A stretch of 36,761 bases of DNA, from assembly GCA_036278735.1 (NCBI GenBank), contig DASUKM010000035.1, forward strand, positions 1 to 36,761, written 5' to 3'. How positions within the stretch are numbered: the stretch's first letter is position 1; the number at the start of each line of letters is the position of its first letter. Under the pieces are notes generated by a model. It saw nothing but the letters and a program-made list of their open reading frames with translations, was not told the origin of the DNA and made no database searches. Below are positions 8,159 through 15,720 of the stretch, in pieces. A program made the position numbers and the translations under genes. The stretch comes from DASUKM01 sp036278735. GTDB lineage: Bacteria; Acidobacteriota; Vicinamibacteria; Vicinamibacterales; 2-12-FULL-66-21.

Positions 8159-8198
8159 GGGCTTTGGGCTTTGGGCTTTGGGCTTTGGGCTTTAGGGG
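8159..8198. repeat. GGGCTTT heptad array, G-quadruplex-forming pattern
   Basis: Six G-tracts lie on the plus strand at 8159-8161, 8166-8168, 8173-8175, 8180-8182, 8187-8189 and 8195-8198. The first five are spaced by exactly four bases. The array fills the gap between the TAA stop of the DUF885 gene (8199-8201, touching) and the start of the acyl-CoA ligase gene (8152), both on the minus strand. Confidence 0.95.
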
Positions 8199-9959
8199 TT
8201 ACTGCCTGTGCCGTTCGTGCAGATAGCAGGCCATGTGCTCGTCGAGCACGGGGAGGGGGAGCGCGCCGGCCGACAGCAGGTATCCATGAAAGGCCCGCAG
8301 GTCGAAGGCTGCGCCCTGCTCCGCTGCGATTCGATTGCGGAGATCGTGGATATGCTTGGCGCCGAGCTTGTACGCAAGGGCCTGTCCGGGGATGTCCACC
8401 GAATAGCGCAGCGACTCGGTGTCGATCTGCAGATCCGACTCGAACGTGTGCTCGCGCATGTACGCGACGGCCTTCGCGCGCGGCCAGCCGAGCGCGTTCA
8501 TCCCTGTATCGACGACGAGCCGCGACGACAGGAAGAGATCCATCGCCAGCCGCCCGGCGCGTTGGTACGGGTCGCGATACATGCCCATCTCGCCGGCCAG
8601 GTCCGAGGCATATTCGCCCCAGCCCTCGGTGAAGGCGGTCGGGTGCGCATTGCGCCGGAAGGGCACGAGCGCGGTGTTCTCCATCTGGAGCGCCATCTGG
8701 AAGTGATGCCCCGGCACCAGCTCGTGATAGATGACCGCGTCCGCCATGAGGATCGAGCGTTCCTGGGGGCGTGTCCCGTTGTACATGTAGTAGCCGGAGG
8801 GATCGGTGGCCGTGGGGATCTGATAGTACCCGTACGTCATCGAGCCGGCGCGCTGCGGGTCGAGCGCCTTCAGGCCGTAGGGGGCCGACGGCTTCTTCGG
8901 AAAGAATTCGTCGATTTTGGGCTCGATGCGTTTGATCGCGGCCGCCATCCGCTCGCCGATCTCCTCGCCGGATCGAGCGCGGAAACGCGGATCGTTGCGC
9001 AGTTCGTCGCGGAACGCGGCAAGCGTGCCGGCGTAGCCGGCGTCGCGGCGCACCTGGTCGAGCGCCGCCTCGAGCCGCGCCACCTCGTCGAGCCCGATCT
9101 GATGAATCTGCTCGGGCGTGAGGTCGAGGCCGACGTACCGGTCGATCAGGAAGCGGTAGTACTCGGCGCCGCGGGGAAACCGCGAGACACCGACCTGCGA
9201 GGCCGCGTGCGCGCGGTACGGTCCATCGATATACGCCGAGAGCCGATCGACGGCCGGGTTCACGACGTCGGTGATCGTGGCGCCGACCTGCTCGACGAAC
9301 CGCGCGCGGGTCGCCCCATCCACCTGCGCGAGCCGCCGCGCGTCGACGGTGAACGGGCTGGCCGTCGCGGGGGCGCTGAAGCCACGCACGAACGCGAGCA
9401 CCAGCGGGAGTTCGTCGGTCGGGAGCACGATGCCGCGCTGCACCTGGCCGCGCAGCCGCGCTTCGTAGGCGGCGAAGGTGATCGGGAGCGCGTCGAGGGT
9501 GTCGCAGTACGTCTGCCGGTCGGCGTCGGAGGCGAGCGGGAGGTTGGCAAACGTGCCCGCCAGGAACGTCAGCGGCGACGCGTACGGGGTGATGAACGAA
9601 TCGAGCCAGTAGTACTGGGCCCCCTTCTTCATCAGCTTCGCGTCGAAGTCGAGCGTCGCGTACGTCAGCGCGTCCTCGTGGGCCAGCGTGTCCGGGGCGA
9701 TCGCATGCAACCGCTGGAGGAACCCGTCCGCCCACCTGGCGTCCCCCTTCGCCTGCGCCTCGCTCTCGGGCATGGCCGGCGCGACGTCGTGTGCGACCGC
9801 CAGCGGAGCGATGTACGCCGTGCCCTGGCGCGACGCGAATTCCTGGGCGAGCGCGTTGACGGCGTCCCCTGCTGAATCGACTCTCGCGCGGAGGCCGGCC
9901 GGCGCCGCCAGCATGGCCGCTGCCGCAAGCACCACGAGCGCGCGCCCCCTCACGACCAT
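8199..9959 (-). CDS. DUF885-family secreted protein, putative metal-dependent peptidase
   Basis: A 586-residue exported protein. The start at 9959 is chosen because GGAGGA lies 4 nt upstream and because a signal peptide follows at once (residues 1-24, ALVVLAAAAMLAAPAGLRA); open frame further upstream belongs to the neighbouring gene. The region around residue 410 reads YHELVPGHHFQM, the conserved HExxPGHH signature of the DUF885 family, which resembles a zinc-binding HExxH-type site. A second signature, TEGWGEYA, follows about 40 residues later and could supply a further metal ligand. The family is often annotated as carboxypeptidase-like, but activity is not well established. The first codons overlap the end of the FAD oxidoreductase gene by 10 bp, so the two are probably co-translated. 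Confidence 0.9.
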   Translation of the reverse strand: MVVRGRALVVLAAAAMLAAPAGLRARVDSAGDAVNALAQEFASRQGTAYIAPLAVAHDVAPAMPESEAQAKGDARWADGFLQRLHAIAPDTLAHEDALTYATLDFDAKLMKKGAQYYWLDSFITPYASPLTFLAGTFANLPLASDADRQTYCDTLDALPITFAAYEARLRGQVQRGIVLPTDELPLVLAFVRGFSAPATASPFTVDARRLAQVDGATRARFVEQVGATITDVVNPAVDRLSAYIDGPYRAHAASQVGVSRFPRGAEYYRFLIDRYVGLDLTPEQIHQIGLDEVARLEAALDQVRRDAGYAGTLAAFRDELRNDPRFRARSGEEIGERMAAAIKRIEPKIDEFFPKKPSAPYGLKALDPQRAGSMTYGYYQIPTATDPSGYYMYNGTRPQERSILMADAVIYHELVPGHHFQMALQMENTALVPFRRNAHPTAFTEGWGEYASDLAGEMGMYRDPYQRAGRLAMDLFLSSRLVVDTGMNALGWPRAKAVAYMREHTFESDLQIDTESLRYSVDIPGQALAYKLGAKHIHDLRNRIAAEQGAAFDLRAFHGYLLSAGALPLPVLDEHMACYLHERHRQ

Positions 9960-11248
9960 TTGTCCTCCCATCCTTTCGCGGGACGCGCCGCCAGGCGCGC
10001 CAGCGCGAACTGCGGATCCGGCTTCGCCGTCCCCAGCGCAAGCGACGCGAGCATTTCGCCGATCGCCGGCCCCATCTTGAAACCGTGCCCGGATCCGCCG
10101 CCCGCGAGCCACACATTGGGCGCCGCCGGGTGCCTGTCGATGATGTAGTGAGAATCCGGTGAGGCCTCGTACTGGCAGACTTCGGATCCCAGCAGCGGCG
10201 CCCCCCGGAGCGAGGGAAAGCGCGTCTCGAGCAGTTTCCGCGCCGCGGCAATGCCCGACGGCGTCGCGTCGCGCGCCATCGTCGTCGGATCGATCCGGGG
10301 ACCTGGCGTGTCGTCTGCCACCTTGAACCCGCGGTTCGCATTGCCCGGAATGCCGTAGAAGAGGCGGTCGCGGTAATCGACCCACACCGGCATGGCCGGA
10401 TCGATGAACCGCGGGTCCCCCCCTGGCGTGCCGAAGTAGTAGACCTCCTGCCGGGTCGGTGTGATCTTGTCGCCCAGCAGATCGGGAAAGACCGCGGGCA
10501 GCCAGGGACCGCAGGCAAAGACGAAGACGTCCCCGGCAATCCGGCGATCGCCGGCGGTCACGACCTCATGCAGCGGGCCGTCGACGGCTGACGGCGTTCG
10601 AATCTTCGCGCGCTCGTAGCGGCCGCCGGCGGCGACGAAGCGATCGACCACGTGCTCGCATGCGCGGCGCGCGAACAGATAGCCGGCCTCCGGCTCCCAC
10701 AGGACGCTGCTCACCCCGTCGAACGAAATCTGCGGAAAGCGACGGGCCCCCTGTCCAGGCGTCAGCTCATCGATCGGCAGTCCGACCTCGCGCAGGGCGG
10801 CCACGGACGCGCGCCCGAAGGCGGCCGGATCGTCGGTGCGGCTGCCGCCAGGTTCATCTGCGGGCGCCCCGCCGGTCGCGCGGCCGAACATCCACAACGC
10901 GCCGGTCTTGCGAAAGAACGCGCGATCCCATCGCGCGTCGTACTCGGTCCAGAGCTGCAACGCGCGCACGGCGAGACGCGTGTAGATCGTGCGCGACCCG
11001 TAGGTCGCGCGAATCACCCGGGTTTCACCGCCGGAGCTGGCGCGCGCGTTCCCCGGCCCCCACGCATCGACGAGCGTGACGGCGGCGCCGCGGCCGCGCA
11101 GGGCCAGGGCCGTCCAGCCGCCGAACGCCCCGGCGCCGACGACCACGACGTGCGGTTTGACACTCGATGCCAACATGCGGGGTCCGTCGGCCGCGACGAG
11201 CGCGGGCAGCAGGAGCGAGGCTTTCAGGACGTCGCGCCGGCTGGTCAT
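9950..11248 (-). CDS. Tat-exported FAD-dependent oxidoreductase (DAO / N-methyltryptophan oxidase type)
   Basis: A 432-residue flavoprotein of the D-amino-acid oxidase/sarcosine oxidase superfamily. The N-terminus SRRDVLKASLLLPALVAA carries a twin-arginine signal, so the folded FAD protein should be exported. The dinucleotide-binding motif VVVVGAGAFGGWTALAL lies at about residues 34-50. RASSGGETRVIRATYG matches the active-site loop of MSOX/MTOX-like enzymes. The C-terminal GGGSGHGFKMGPAIGEMLA closes the FAD site. The expected covalent-flavin Cys of sarcosine oxidases (near MY/CCYTM) is replaced by LLGSEVCQYEASPDSHYIIDR, which does hold a Cys-Gln-Tyr in the right area. The substrate is unknown; a secondary amine or amino acid is likely. 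It is the first gene of a pair with DUF885. Confidence 0.9.
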   Translation of the reverse strand: MTSRRDVLKASLLLPALVAADGPRMLASSVKPHVVVVGAGAFGGWTALALRGRGAAVTLVDAWGPGNARASSGGETRVIRATYGSRTIYTRLAVRALQLWTEYDARWDRAFFRKTGALWMFGRATGGAPADEPGGSRTDDPAAFGRASVAALREVGLPIDELTPGQGARRFPQISFDGVSSVLWEPEAGYLFARRACEHVVDRFVAAGGRYERAKIRTPSAVDGPLHEVVTAGDRRIAGDVFVFACGPWLPAVFPDLLGDKITPTRQEVYYFGTPGGDPRFIDPAMPVWVDYRDRLFYGIPGNANRGFKVADDTPGPRIDPTTMARDATPSGIAAARKLLETRFPSLRGAPLLGSEVCQYEASPDSHYIIDRHPAAPNVWLAGGGSGHGFKMGPAIGEMLASLALGTAKPDPQFALARLAARPAKGWEDKWS

Positions 11249-11263
11249 GCGGGAGAGTGTGGA

Positions 11264-11716
11264 TCACCGCCAGCCCTTCTGTCGAGAATCGTCGTCGCGC
11301 GACCGGCGATGGGCGGGCCGGCTGTCGAAGGCGAGTTCGCGGCCGTCGGGCGACCATCGCGCCGTACCGCTGATCGGCCCTCCGAAGTGCGTGAGCGCCT
11401 GCGCGTGCTCACCAGAGCCGTCGGCGACCCAGATTTCCCGGCTGCCGCCCCGATTCGACGAGAACGCGATCCGCTGGCCGTCCGGCGAGTACTCGGCGCC
11501 GCCGTCCCACATCGTGGATTGGGCAATCGCGCGTGAGGCCGCCGGATGCGCGAGGTCCAGGCGCCACAAGTCGGCATCGATGCCCCGGCGCGAGAAGACC
11601 AGGGTCGAACCGTCGCGGGAGACCGCGAACGTCGTGCAGGTCCGTCCTTCTCGAACCTCAAGTCGCTGCTGGAGACCGGCTCCCCCGCGCTCGAGGGTCC
11701 GTATCCCGTCCAGAAC
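11264..11716 (-). pseudogene. fragment of a PD40/TolB-like beta-propeller protein
   Basis: This reading frame shows about three WD40-like (PD40) blades: FAVSRDGSTLVFSRRG, EYSPDGQRIAFSSNRGG with REIWVADGSG, and RWSPDGRELAFDSRPA. Such blades form the C-terminal propellers of TolB-like and winged-helix/PD40 proteins, which are abundant in Acidobacteriota. Here there is no upstream DNA-binding or kinase domain, no credible start codon, and the last blade breaks off into Arg/Asp-rich sequence before a TGA. It is therefore truncated at both ends, wedged between the FAD oxidoreductase start (11248) and the dehydrogenase stop (11755). It is best read as the remnant of a deleted gene. Confidence 0.75.
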
Positions 11717-11754
11717 GCCCACGCGGCAAAAGCCTAGGCCGCGTGCCGGCCCGA

Positions 11755-12738
11755 TCAGTATCCCGCGTGCTTGTCGACGACGTTGCGGAGCGGCTGGCCG
11801 GCGAGAAAGCGTCGCAGATTGTCGGCGAAGAGCGCGGCGGCATCCGGCCAGTAGTTCGCGTGGATGCCGGCGACGTGTGGCGTGATCAGCACCCGCGGAT
11901 GGCTCCACAGGGGGCTGTCGGGCGGCAGCGGCTCGTGCTCGAAGACGTCGAGCGCGACGGCGCCGGGGCGGCCGGCTTCGAGCGCGCGGACGAGCGCCGC
12001 CTGATCGATCAGTCCGCCGCGGCTGACGTTGACGAGTACGGCATCCTCTTTCATCGCCGCCAGCTGGGGCGCGCCGATCAGATGCCGCGTCTCCGTAGTC
12101 TGCGGCGCCGCGACGACCACGACGTCGGCCGCCGGGAGCTGGACGTCGAGCTGGCCGGGCGGCACGACGGCGGCCAGGCCCGACGGCGACGGCGCGTGCA
12201 CGTGGCGCCGCACGCCGACGACGCCGGCGCCGAACGCCAGCGCGCGCGTCGCGACGGCGGCGCCGATCGCGCCGAGTCCGATCACGAGCACGCGCGATCC
12301 GTGCAGCGTCCGGATCGCGCCGGCCGCCGACAGCTCGTCCTGGGCCCAGCGGCGCTCTTCCTGCGCCTGCCATGCACGCGGCAGACGGCGCATCAGCGCC
12401 AGCGTGACGGCAATCACGTGCTCCGCGATCGTCGCCGCGCTGTTGCCCCGCGAGTTCGTCACGACGACGTCGCTCTGGACGAGCGCGGGAAACAGCATCC
12501 CCCCGACGCCGGCAGCGGGGCTGTGGATCCAGCGGAGGCGCGGTGCGGCCGCCAGCGCCGCGGCGTCGACGAGCGAGCTGAACGCGATGTCGGCCTCCCC
12601 GATCCTGGCGACCATTTCGGCGTCGCTGTCGGCACGGACGAACGAATGTCCTGGAAACGCCTCCCGAAGCCACGCGACCTGCGCCTCCGGAATGCGCCAC
12701 GCCAGGAAGGGGCTGTAGATCGCGACGAGGATCGTCAT
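11755..12738 (-). CDS. D-2-hydroxyacid dehydrogenase (GhrA-like)
   Basis: A 327-residue NAD(P)-dependent D-2-hydroxyacid dehydrogenase, probably reducing a 2-keto acid such as glyoxylate or hydroxypyruvate. The nucleotide-binding motif is VLVIGLGAIGAA (about 151-161). The catalytic set is present: Arg240 in NVSRGG, Glu269 in DVFEHEPLP and His288 in TPHVAG. At the end of the second Rossmann strand the usual acidic residue is replaced by Arg177-Arg178 (VVGVRRH), which suggests preference for NADPH. The start ATG (12736-12738) overlaps the moaC stop as ATGA; open frame further upstream is moaC. It is the third gene of the rex-moaC-dehydrogenase operon. Substrate is inferred. Confidence 0.92.
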   Translation of the reverse strand: MTILVAIYSPFLAWRIPEAQVAWLREAFPGHSFVRADSDAEMVARIGEADIAFSSLVDAAALAAAPRLRWIHSPAAGVGGMLFPALVQSDVVVTNSRGNSAATIAEHVIAVTLALMRRLPRAWQAQEERRWAQDELSAAGAIRTLHGSRVLVIGLGAIGAAVATRALAFGAGVVGVRRHVHAPSPSGLAAVVPPGQLDVQLPAADVVVVAAPQTTETRHLIGAPQLAAMKEDAVLVNVSRGGLIDQAALVRALEAGRPGAVALDVFEHEPLPPDSPLWSHPRVLITPHVAGIHANYWPDAAALFADNLRRFLAGQPLRNVVDKHAGY

Positions 12739-13229
12739 CGCGCGCGGGCGCGGTACTCGCCGCTGCGGCCGCCGCGCTTTTCGACGAGCCGGATGTCGCC
12801 AATCACCATCGCCTTGTCGGCGGCCTTGACCATGTCGTAGATGGTCAGGGCGGCGACCGCCACCGCCGTCAGCGCCTCCATCTCGACGCCGGTCGAGGCC
12901 GTCGTCCGAACGCGCGCTTCGATCTCGTAGCCGTCGCGCCGCGCCTGGAGCCTCACGTCCGCGTGCGACACCGGCAGCGGATGGCACAGCGGGATCAGCG
13001 TGGACGTCTGCTTGGCCGCCATGATGCCCGCCAGGCGGGCGGTCTCGAGCGGATCGCCTTTCGTCAGCGTCCCGGCGCGAATCTGGCGCCGGGCGGCCGC
13101 GGCGATCCGGATCCGCCCGCGCGCGACGGCTTCGCGCGCCGTGGGCGGCTTGTCGGTGACGTCGACCATGCGGACGCGTCCCGTGGCCGGGTCCACGTGC
13201 GACAACCGCGGCGTGCGCGCGCGCGTCAT
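12735..13229 (-). CDS. moaC: cyclic pyranopterin monophosphate synthase MoaC
   Basis: A 164-residue enzyme of molybdenum cofactor synthesis that, after MoaA acts on GTP, forms cyclic pyranopterin monophosphate in the cytosol. Conserved MoaC sequence covers nearly the whole protein: RMVDVTDKPPTAREAVARG, AGIMAAKQTSTLIPLCHPLP, TGVEMEALTAVAVAALTIYD, and the active-site stretch MVKAADKAMVIGDIRLVEKRGG. Length is typical. The ATG overlaps the rex stop codon (ATGA) and its own stop overlaps the dehydrogenase start, so expression should follow rex. No moaA or other cofactor gene is nearby, so moaC has been separated from the rest of its pathway in this window. Confidence 0.95.
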   Translation of the reverse strand: MTRARTPRLSHVDPATGRVRMVDVTDKPPTAREAVARGRIRIAAAARRQIRAGTLTKGDPLETARLAGIMAAKQTSTLIPLCHPLPVSHADVRLQARRDGYEIEARVRTTASTGVEMEALTAVAVAALTIYDMVKAADKAMVIGDIRLVEKRGGRSGEYRARAR

Positions 13230-13915
13230 GACGCTCCCCTCTCCTGCGCGAGAAAGAACGAAAGGCTCTCGAGCGAGACCGTCAGGTCCATGCTCTTGAG
13301 TTTGACCCCCGGCGGCACCTTGATGGCGCCCGGCGAAAAGCTCAACACGGCCCGTATTCCCGCGGCGACGACCTGATCCGCGACGTGCTGGGCGGCCGCC
13401 CCCGGCACCGCGATGACGGCGATCCGGATGCCTTCGCGGCGCACCACGCGCGCCAGCGAGCCGGCCGCATGGATGGGGACGCCGCCGCGCGAGCGTTGGC
13501 CGACTTTGTCGCGGCGCGTGTCGAACAGCGCGGCGATTTCGAAGCCGTCCTGACGGAACCCGGGGTAGTCGGCGAGCGCGAGGCCGAGGTTCCCCGCGCC
13601 GATGATCCCGACGCGCACGGCGCGATCGAGGCCGAGGATCGCCTGCAGGTGCGCGCGCAGCTCCTGGACGTAGTAGCCGACGCCGCGGACGCCGAACTCG
13701 CCGAAGCACGCCAGGTCCTTGCGAATCTGCGCGGCGTTCAGGTCGAATCGTTCCGCGAGCGCCTGCGACGAAATCGAGCGGACCCCCGCCACGTCGAGGG
13801 CGGTCAGATACCGCAGGTACACCGAGAGCCGGTTCGTCGTCAGTTCCGAAACCGGCTCGACCGCGCCCCTCCCCGCCGAGGCCGGGAAGGACCGGAGCTT
13901 GTTCTCCTTCTTCAC
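13226..13915 (-). CDS. rex: redox-sensing transcriptional repressor Rex
   Basis: A 229-residue repressor that binds DNA when NAD+ is high and is released by NADH. The N-terminal winged helix spans about residues 20-95 (NRLSVYLRYL, then LNAAQIRKDLACFGEFGVRGVGY). The Rossmann domain follows with VGIIGAGNLGLALADY and FDTRRDKVG. The C-terminus LESLSFFLAQ is the domain-swap helix region. The start is GTG at 13913-13915, 9 nt after a perfect TATAAT. The sequence TTGTGAA at 13911-13917 (minus strand), which includes the start codon, equals one half of the Rex operator consensus; only one half-site is seen, so autoregulation is a suggestion. It heads an overlapping operon with moaC and a 2-hydroxyacid dehydrogenase. 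Confidence 0.95.
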   Translation of the reverse strand: MKKENKLRSFPASAGRGAVEPVSELTTNRLSVYLRYLTALDVAGVRSISSQALAERFDLNAAQIRKDLACFGEFGVRGVGYYVQELRAHLQAILGLDRAVRVGIIGAGNLGLALADYPGFRQDGFEIAALFDTRRDKVGQRSRGGVPIHAAGSLARVVRREGIRIAVIAVPGAAAQHVADQVVAAGIRAVLSFSPGAIKVPPGVKLKSMDLTVSLESLSFFLAQERGAS

Positions 13916-13924
13916 AAGCTCTCG

Positions 13925-13930
13925 ATTATA
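13925..13930 (-). promoter_or_regulatory. -10 element of rex operon (predicted leaderless)
   Basis: On the minus strand TATAAT lies 9 nt before the rex GTG. A start site about 7 nt downstream would leave a leader of two or three bases at most. No good -35 is seen in the GC-rich DNA upstream. The gap to the divergent gene at 14021 holds nothing else I can name. Confidence 0.6.
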
Positions 13931-14007
13931 CGCACGAGCCGCGCCGGCGCGTAGGGGGCCTGCGGGCGCACCTGGCGCGAGCGGCGGCGGCCGGACCTCA
14001 GGTGGCA

Positions 14008-14013
14008 TAACAT
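14008..14013 (+). promoter_or_regulatory. -10 like element of the 14021 gene (predicted leaderless)
   Basis: TAACAT lies 7 nt before the ATG at 14021, the same spacing as at five other genes in the window. It matches the consensus at three or four of six positions, so it is weaker evidence than the others. Confidence 0.4.
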
Positions 14014-14020
14014 CGTAGCC

Positions 14021-15136
14021 ATGCTCAGGACGCTGCTCGTCAGTGGCCTGGTCGCGCTCGGCGCCGCGTCGTACCAGTCCTCCCCACCCGCGACGCGCCT
14101 GGCCACCAGCGCCGAGGCGCTCGTGGCCTCCCCCGTGTTCTTTCACGGACGCGAGATTGCCGTCCACGCTCGGGTGATCGAATCGCGCGGCCTGGCCGAA
14201 CTGTCCGGAACGGCGAAGCCGGTGTTCGTGTACTGGAAGGAACAGCCGGCGAGCACGAGCGACGGCGAAGTGCGGGGGGCGTTCTGGGATCTCGGGCGCC
14301 TGCGCCCCGACGACTCGCGGTTTGCCTCCATCGACTTCGCGCCCGCGCTGCAGGCGGTCTCGAACGGCGAGTGGCCGGGCCGCGGCGAGCTCTTCGTGAT
14401 CCTCAACGCCACCTTCGTCGACTCGCCGTTGCCCGTCGAACCGACCATTCGCGCGATCGCGCTCGCGCCCGCGAAGTACGCCGACACGCGCGTGACGCTG
14501 GTCGGACGCTTCCGCGGCAACAACCTGTACGGCGACCTGCCCGTGCCGGTCGGCAAGAGCCGCTGGGATTTCGTGCTGCAGGCGGCCGATGGCGCGGTCT
14601 GGGTGACAGGGGTGCGGCCGCGCGGCAAGGGCTTCGACCTCGATCCGACCGCGCGCGTCGACACCGGCGTATGGCTCGAGGTCGCCGGCATGGTGCGGCA
14701 CGAAGGGGCGCTCGTGTGGATCGAAGCCGCATCCGTGGCGAGGGCGACGGCGCCCGCGGAAGCCCCCGTCGAGGTGACGGTGCCGCTCCCCCCCGCCCCG
14801 GTGCCGCAGGTGATCTTCACGGCGCCGCTCGCCAACGACGTCGACGTGAGTCCCTCGTCCACGGTTCGGCTGCAGTTTTCGCGCGACATGAACCCCGGCA
14901 GCTTCAAGGGGCACGTCCACGTGACGTACACCGGGACGGCGCCCACCGGCGCACCGGCCGCGCCGCCGCCATTCACCATCGACTACAACGAGGGGAACCG
15001 CGCGCTCGAGATCACCTTCTCCGCCCCGCTCGACCGATTCCGTACCGTGCGGGTCGATCTGCTCGACGGCATCGAGAGCGCGATCGATCGCCAGCCTCTC
15101 GCCCCCTGGTCGATGACGTTCACGACGGGAGGCTAG
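14021..15136 (+). CDS. exported protein with C-terminal bacterial Ig-like (SbsA-type) domain
   Basis: A 371-residue protein of unknown function. Residues 1-20 look like a signal peptide (MLRTLLVSGLVALGAASYQS). Two similar beta-rich segments follow: FFHGREIAVHARVIESRG at about 45-62 and YADTRVTLVGRFRGNNLYG at about 155-173. Both resemble the first strands of OB-like folds. From about residue 263 the sequence (VIFTAPLANDVDVSPSSTVRLQF onward, with FSRDMNPGSF and ending LAPWSMTFTTGG) fits an SbsA-type Ig-like domain. The protein is probably periplasmic or surface associated. It is divergent from rex and convergent with the DUF4126 gene, which it overlaps by 4 bp at the 3' end. No enzymatic motif is seen. 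Confidence 0.8.
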   Translation: MLRTLLVSGLVALGAASYQSSPPATRLATSAEALVASPVFFHGREIAVHARVIESRGLAELSGTAKPVFVYWKEQPASTSDGEVRGAFWDLGRLRPDDSRFASIDFAPALQAVSNGEWPGRGELFVILNATFVDSPLPVEPTIRAIALAPAKYADTRVTLVGRFRGNNLYGDLPVPVGKSRWDFVLQAADGAVWVTGVRPRGKGFDLDPTARVDTGVWLEVAGMVRHEGALVWIEAASVARATAPAEAPVEVTVPLPPAPVPQVIFTAPLANDVDVSPSSTVRLQFSRDMNPGSFKGHVHVTYTGTAPTGAPAAPPPFTIDYNEGNRALEITFSAPLDRFRTVRVDLLDGIESAIDRQPLAPWSMTFTTGG

Positions 15137-15720
15137 ACGCTCGCCCGACGCAGAAAGCGGCGACGAACGAACCTGACGAACCACGCCGTCAACGCCGCCA
15201 TGAAAACGAGGCAGACCAGCACGACGACGGCCGCCGCCGCCGGGTACTTCAAGGCGAGCAGCGCGAGCCCGGCGACGAAGCCGTCCTCGGCGAAGCTCAG
15301 GGCCCAGTTCGAGAACGGCTCGGGGCTCAGGTTGGCGAGCGCACGGCTGCCCGACTTGGTCACGTGCGTGCTGGCGGCGAGCGAGGCGCCGAGCAGCGCC
15401 ACCAGGGCGCGGGTGGTCGGCGAGGCGTGCCCCAGCGTCGCCACCGCAATCAGCGCCCCCCCGATCGGCCGCACGACCGTGTGGACGGCGTCCCACATCG
15501 AGTCGATCCATGGAATCTTGTCGGCGAAGAACTCGACCGCATAGAGCGCGAGCGCGACGACGATAATCGCCGTGTTGTCGAAGACGCGGTACTGCGGGGG
15601 CAGATCGACCCACCCGTACCGGCTCGCCAGTCCGAGGATCGCCACCGTCGCGTACAGGTTGATGCCGGCCGCGAACGAGAACGCGGCCGTGCGCCCCAGG
15701 GCCGTCAAGACGGTCAGCAT
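15133..15720 (-). CDS. DUF4126-family integral membrane protein
   Basis: A 195-residue hydrophobic protein of the DUF4126 family, function unknown. Typical family sequence is present: AFSFAAGINLYATVAILGLASRY near the N-terminus, EFFADKIPWIDSMWDAVHT in the middle, and a Gly/Ala-rich stretch (IGGALIAVATLG, LGASLAASTHVTKSG). I expect four or five transmembrane helices, with a basic C-terminal tail (RFVRRRFLRR). Its ATG lies inside the last codons of plsC (7-bp overlap), so the two are likely co-translated, which hints at a role linked to membrane lipids. This functional link is inference from position only. Confidence 0.88.
   Translation of the reverse strand: MLTVLTALGRTAAFSFAAGINLYATVAILGLASRYGWVDLPPQYRVFDNTAIIVVALALYAVEFFADKIPWIDSMWDAVHTVVRPIGGALIAVATLGHASPTTRALVALLGASLAASTHVTKSGSRALANLSPEPFSNWALSFAEDGFVAGLALLALKYPAAAAVVVLVCLVFMAALTAWFVRFVRRRFLRRASV

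Noticed and set aside
6206..8632. A plus-strand open frame of about 800 codons opposite the acyl-CoA ligase
   Set aside because: The opposite strand shows all motifs of the AMP-forming ligase family, and the frame runs through the repeat array without interruption, as a shadow would.
9960..10385. N-terminal extension of the DUF885 protein
   Set aside because: It lies inside the FAD oxidoreductase gene and has no signal peptide, while GGAGGA and a signal peptide mark the start at 9959.
11717..12802. A larger protein continuing upstream of the PD40 fragment
   Set aside because: This part is antiframe sequence of the 2-hydroxyacid dehydrogenase gene and shows no propeller blades.
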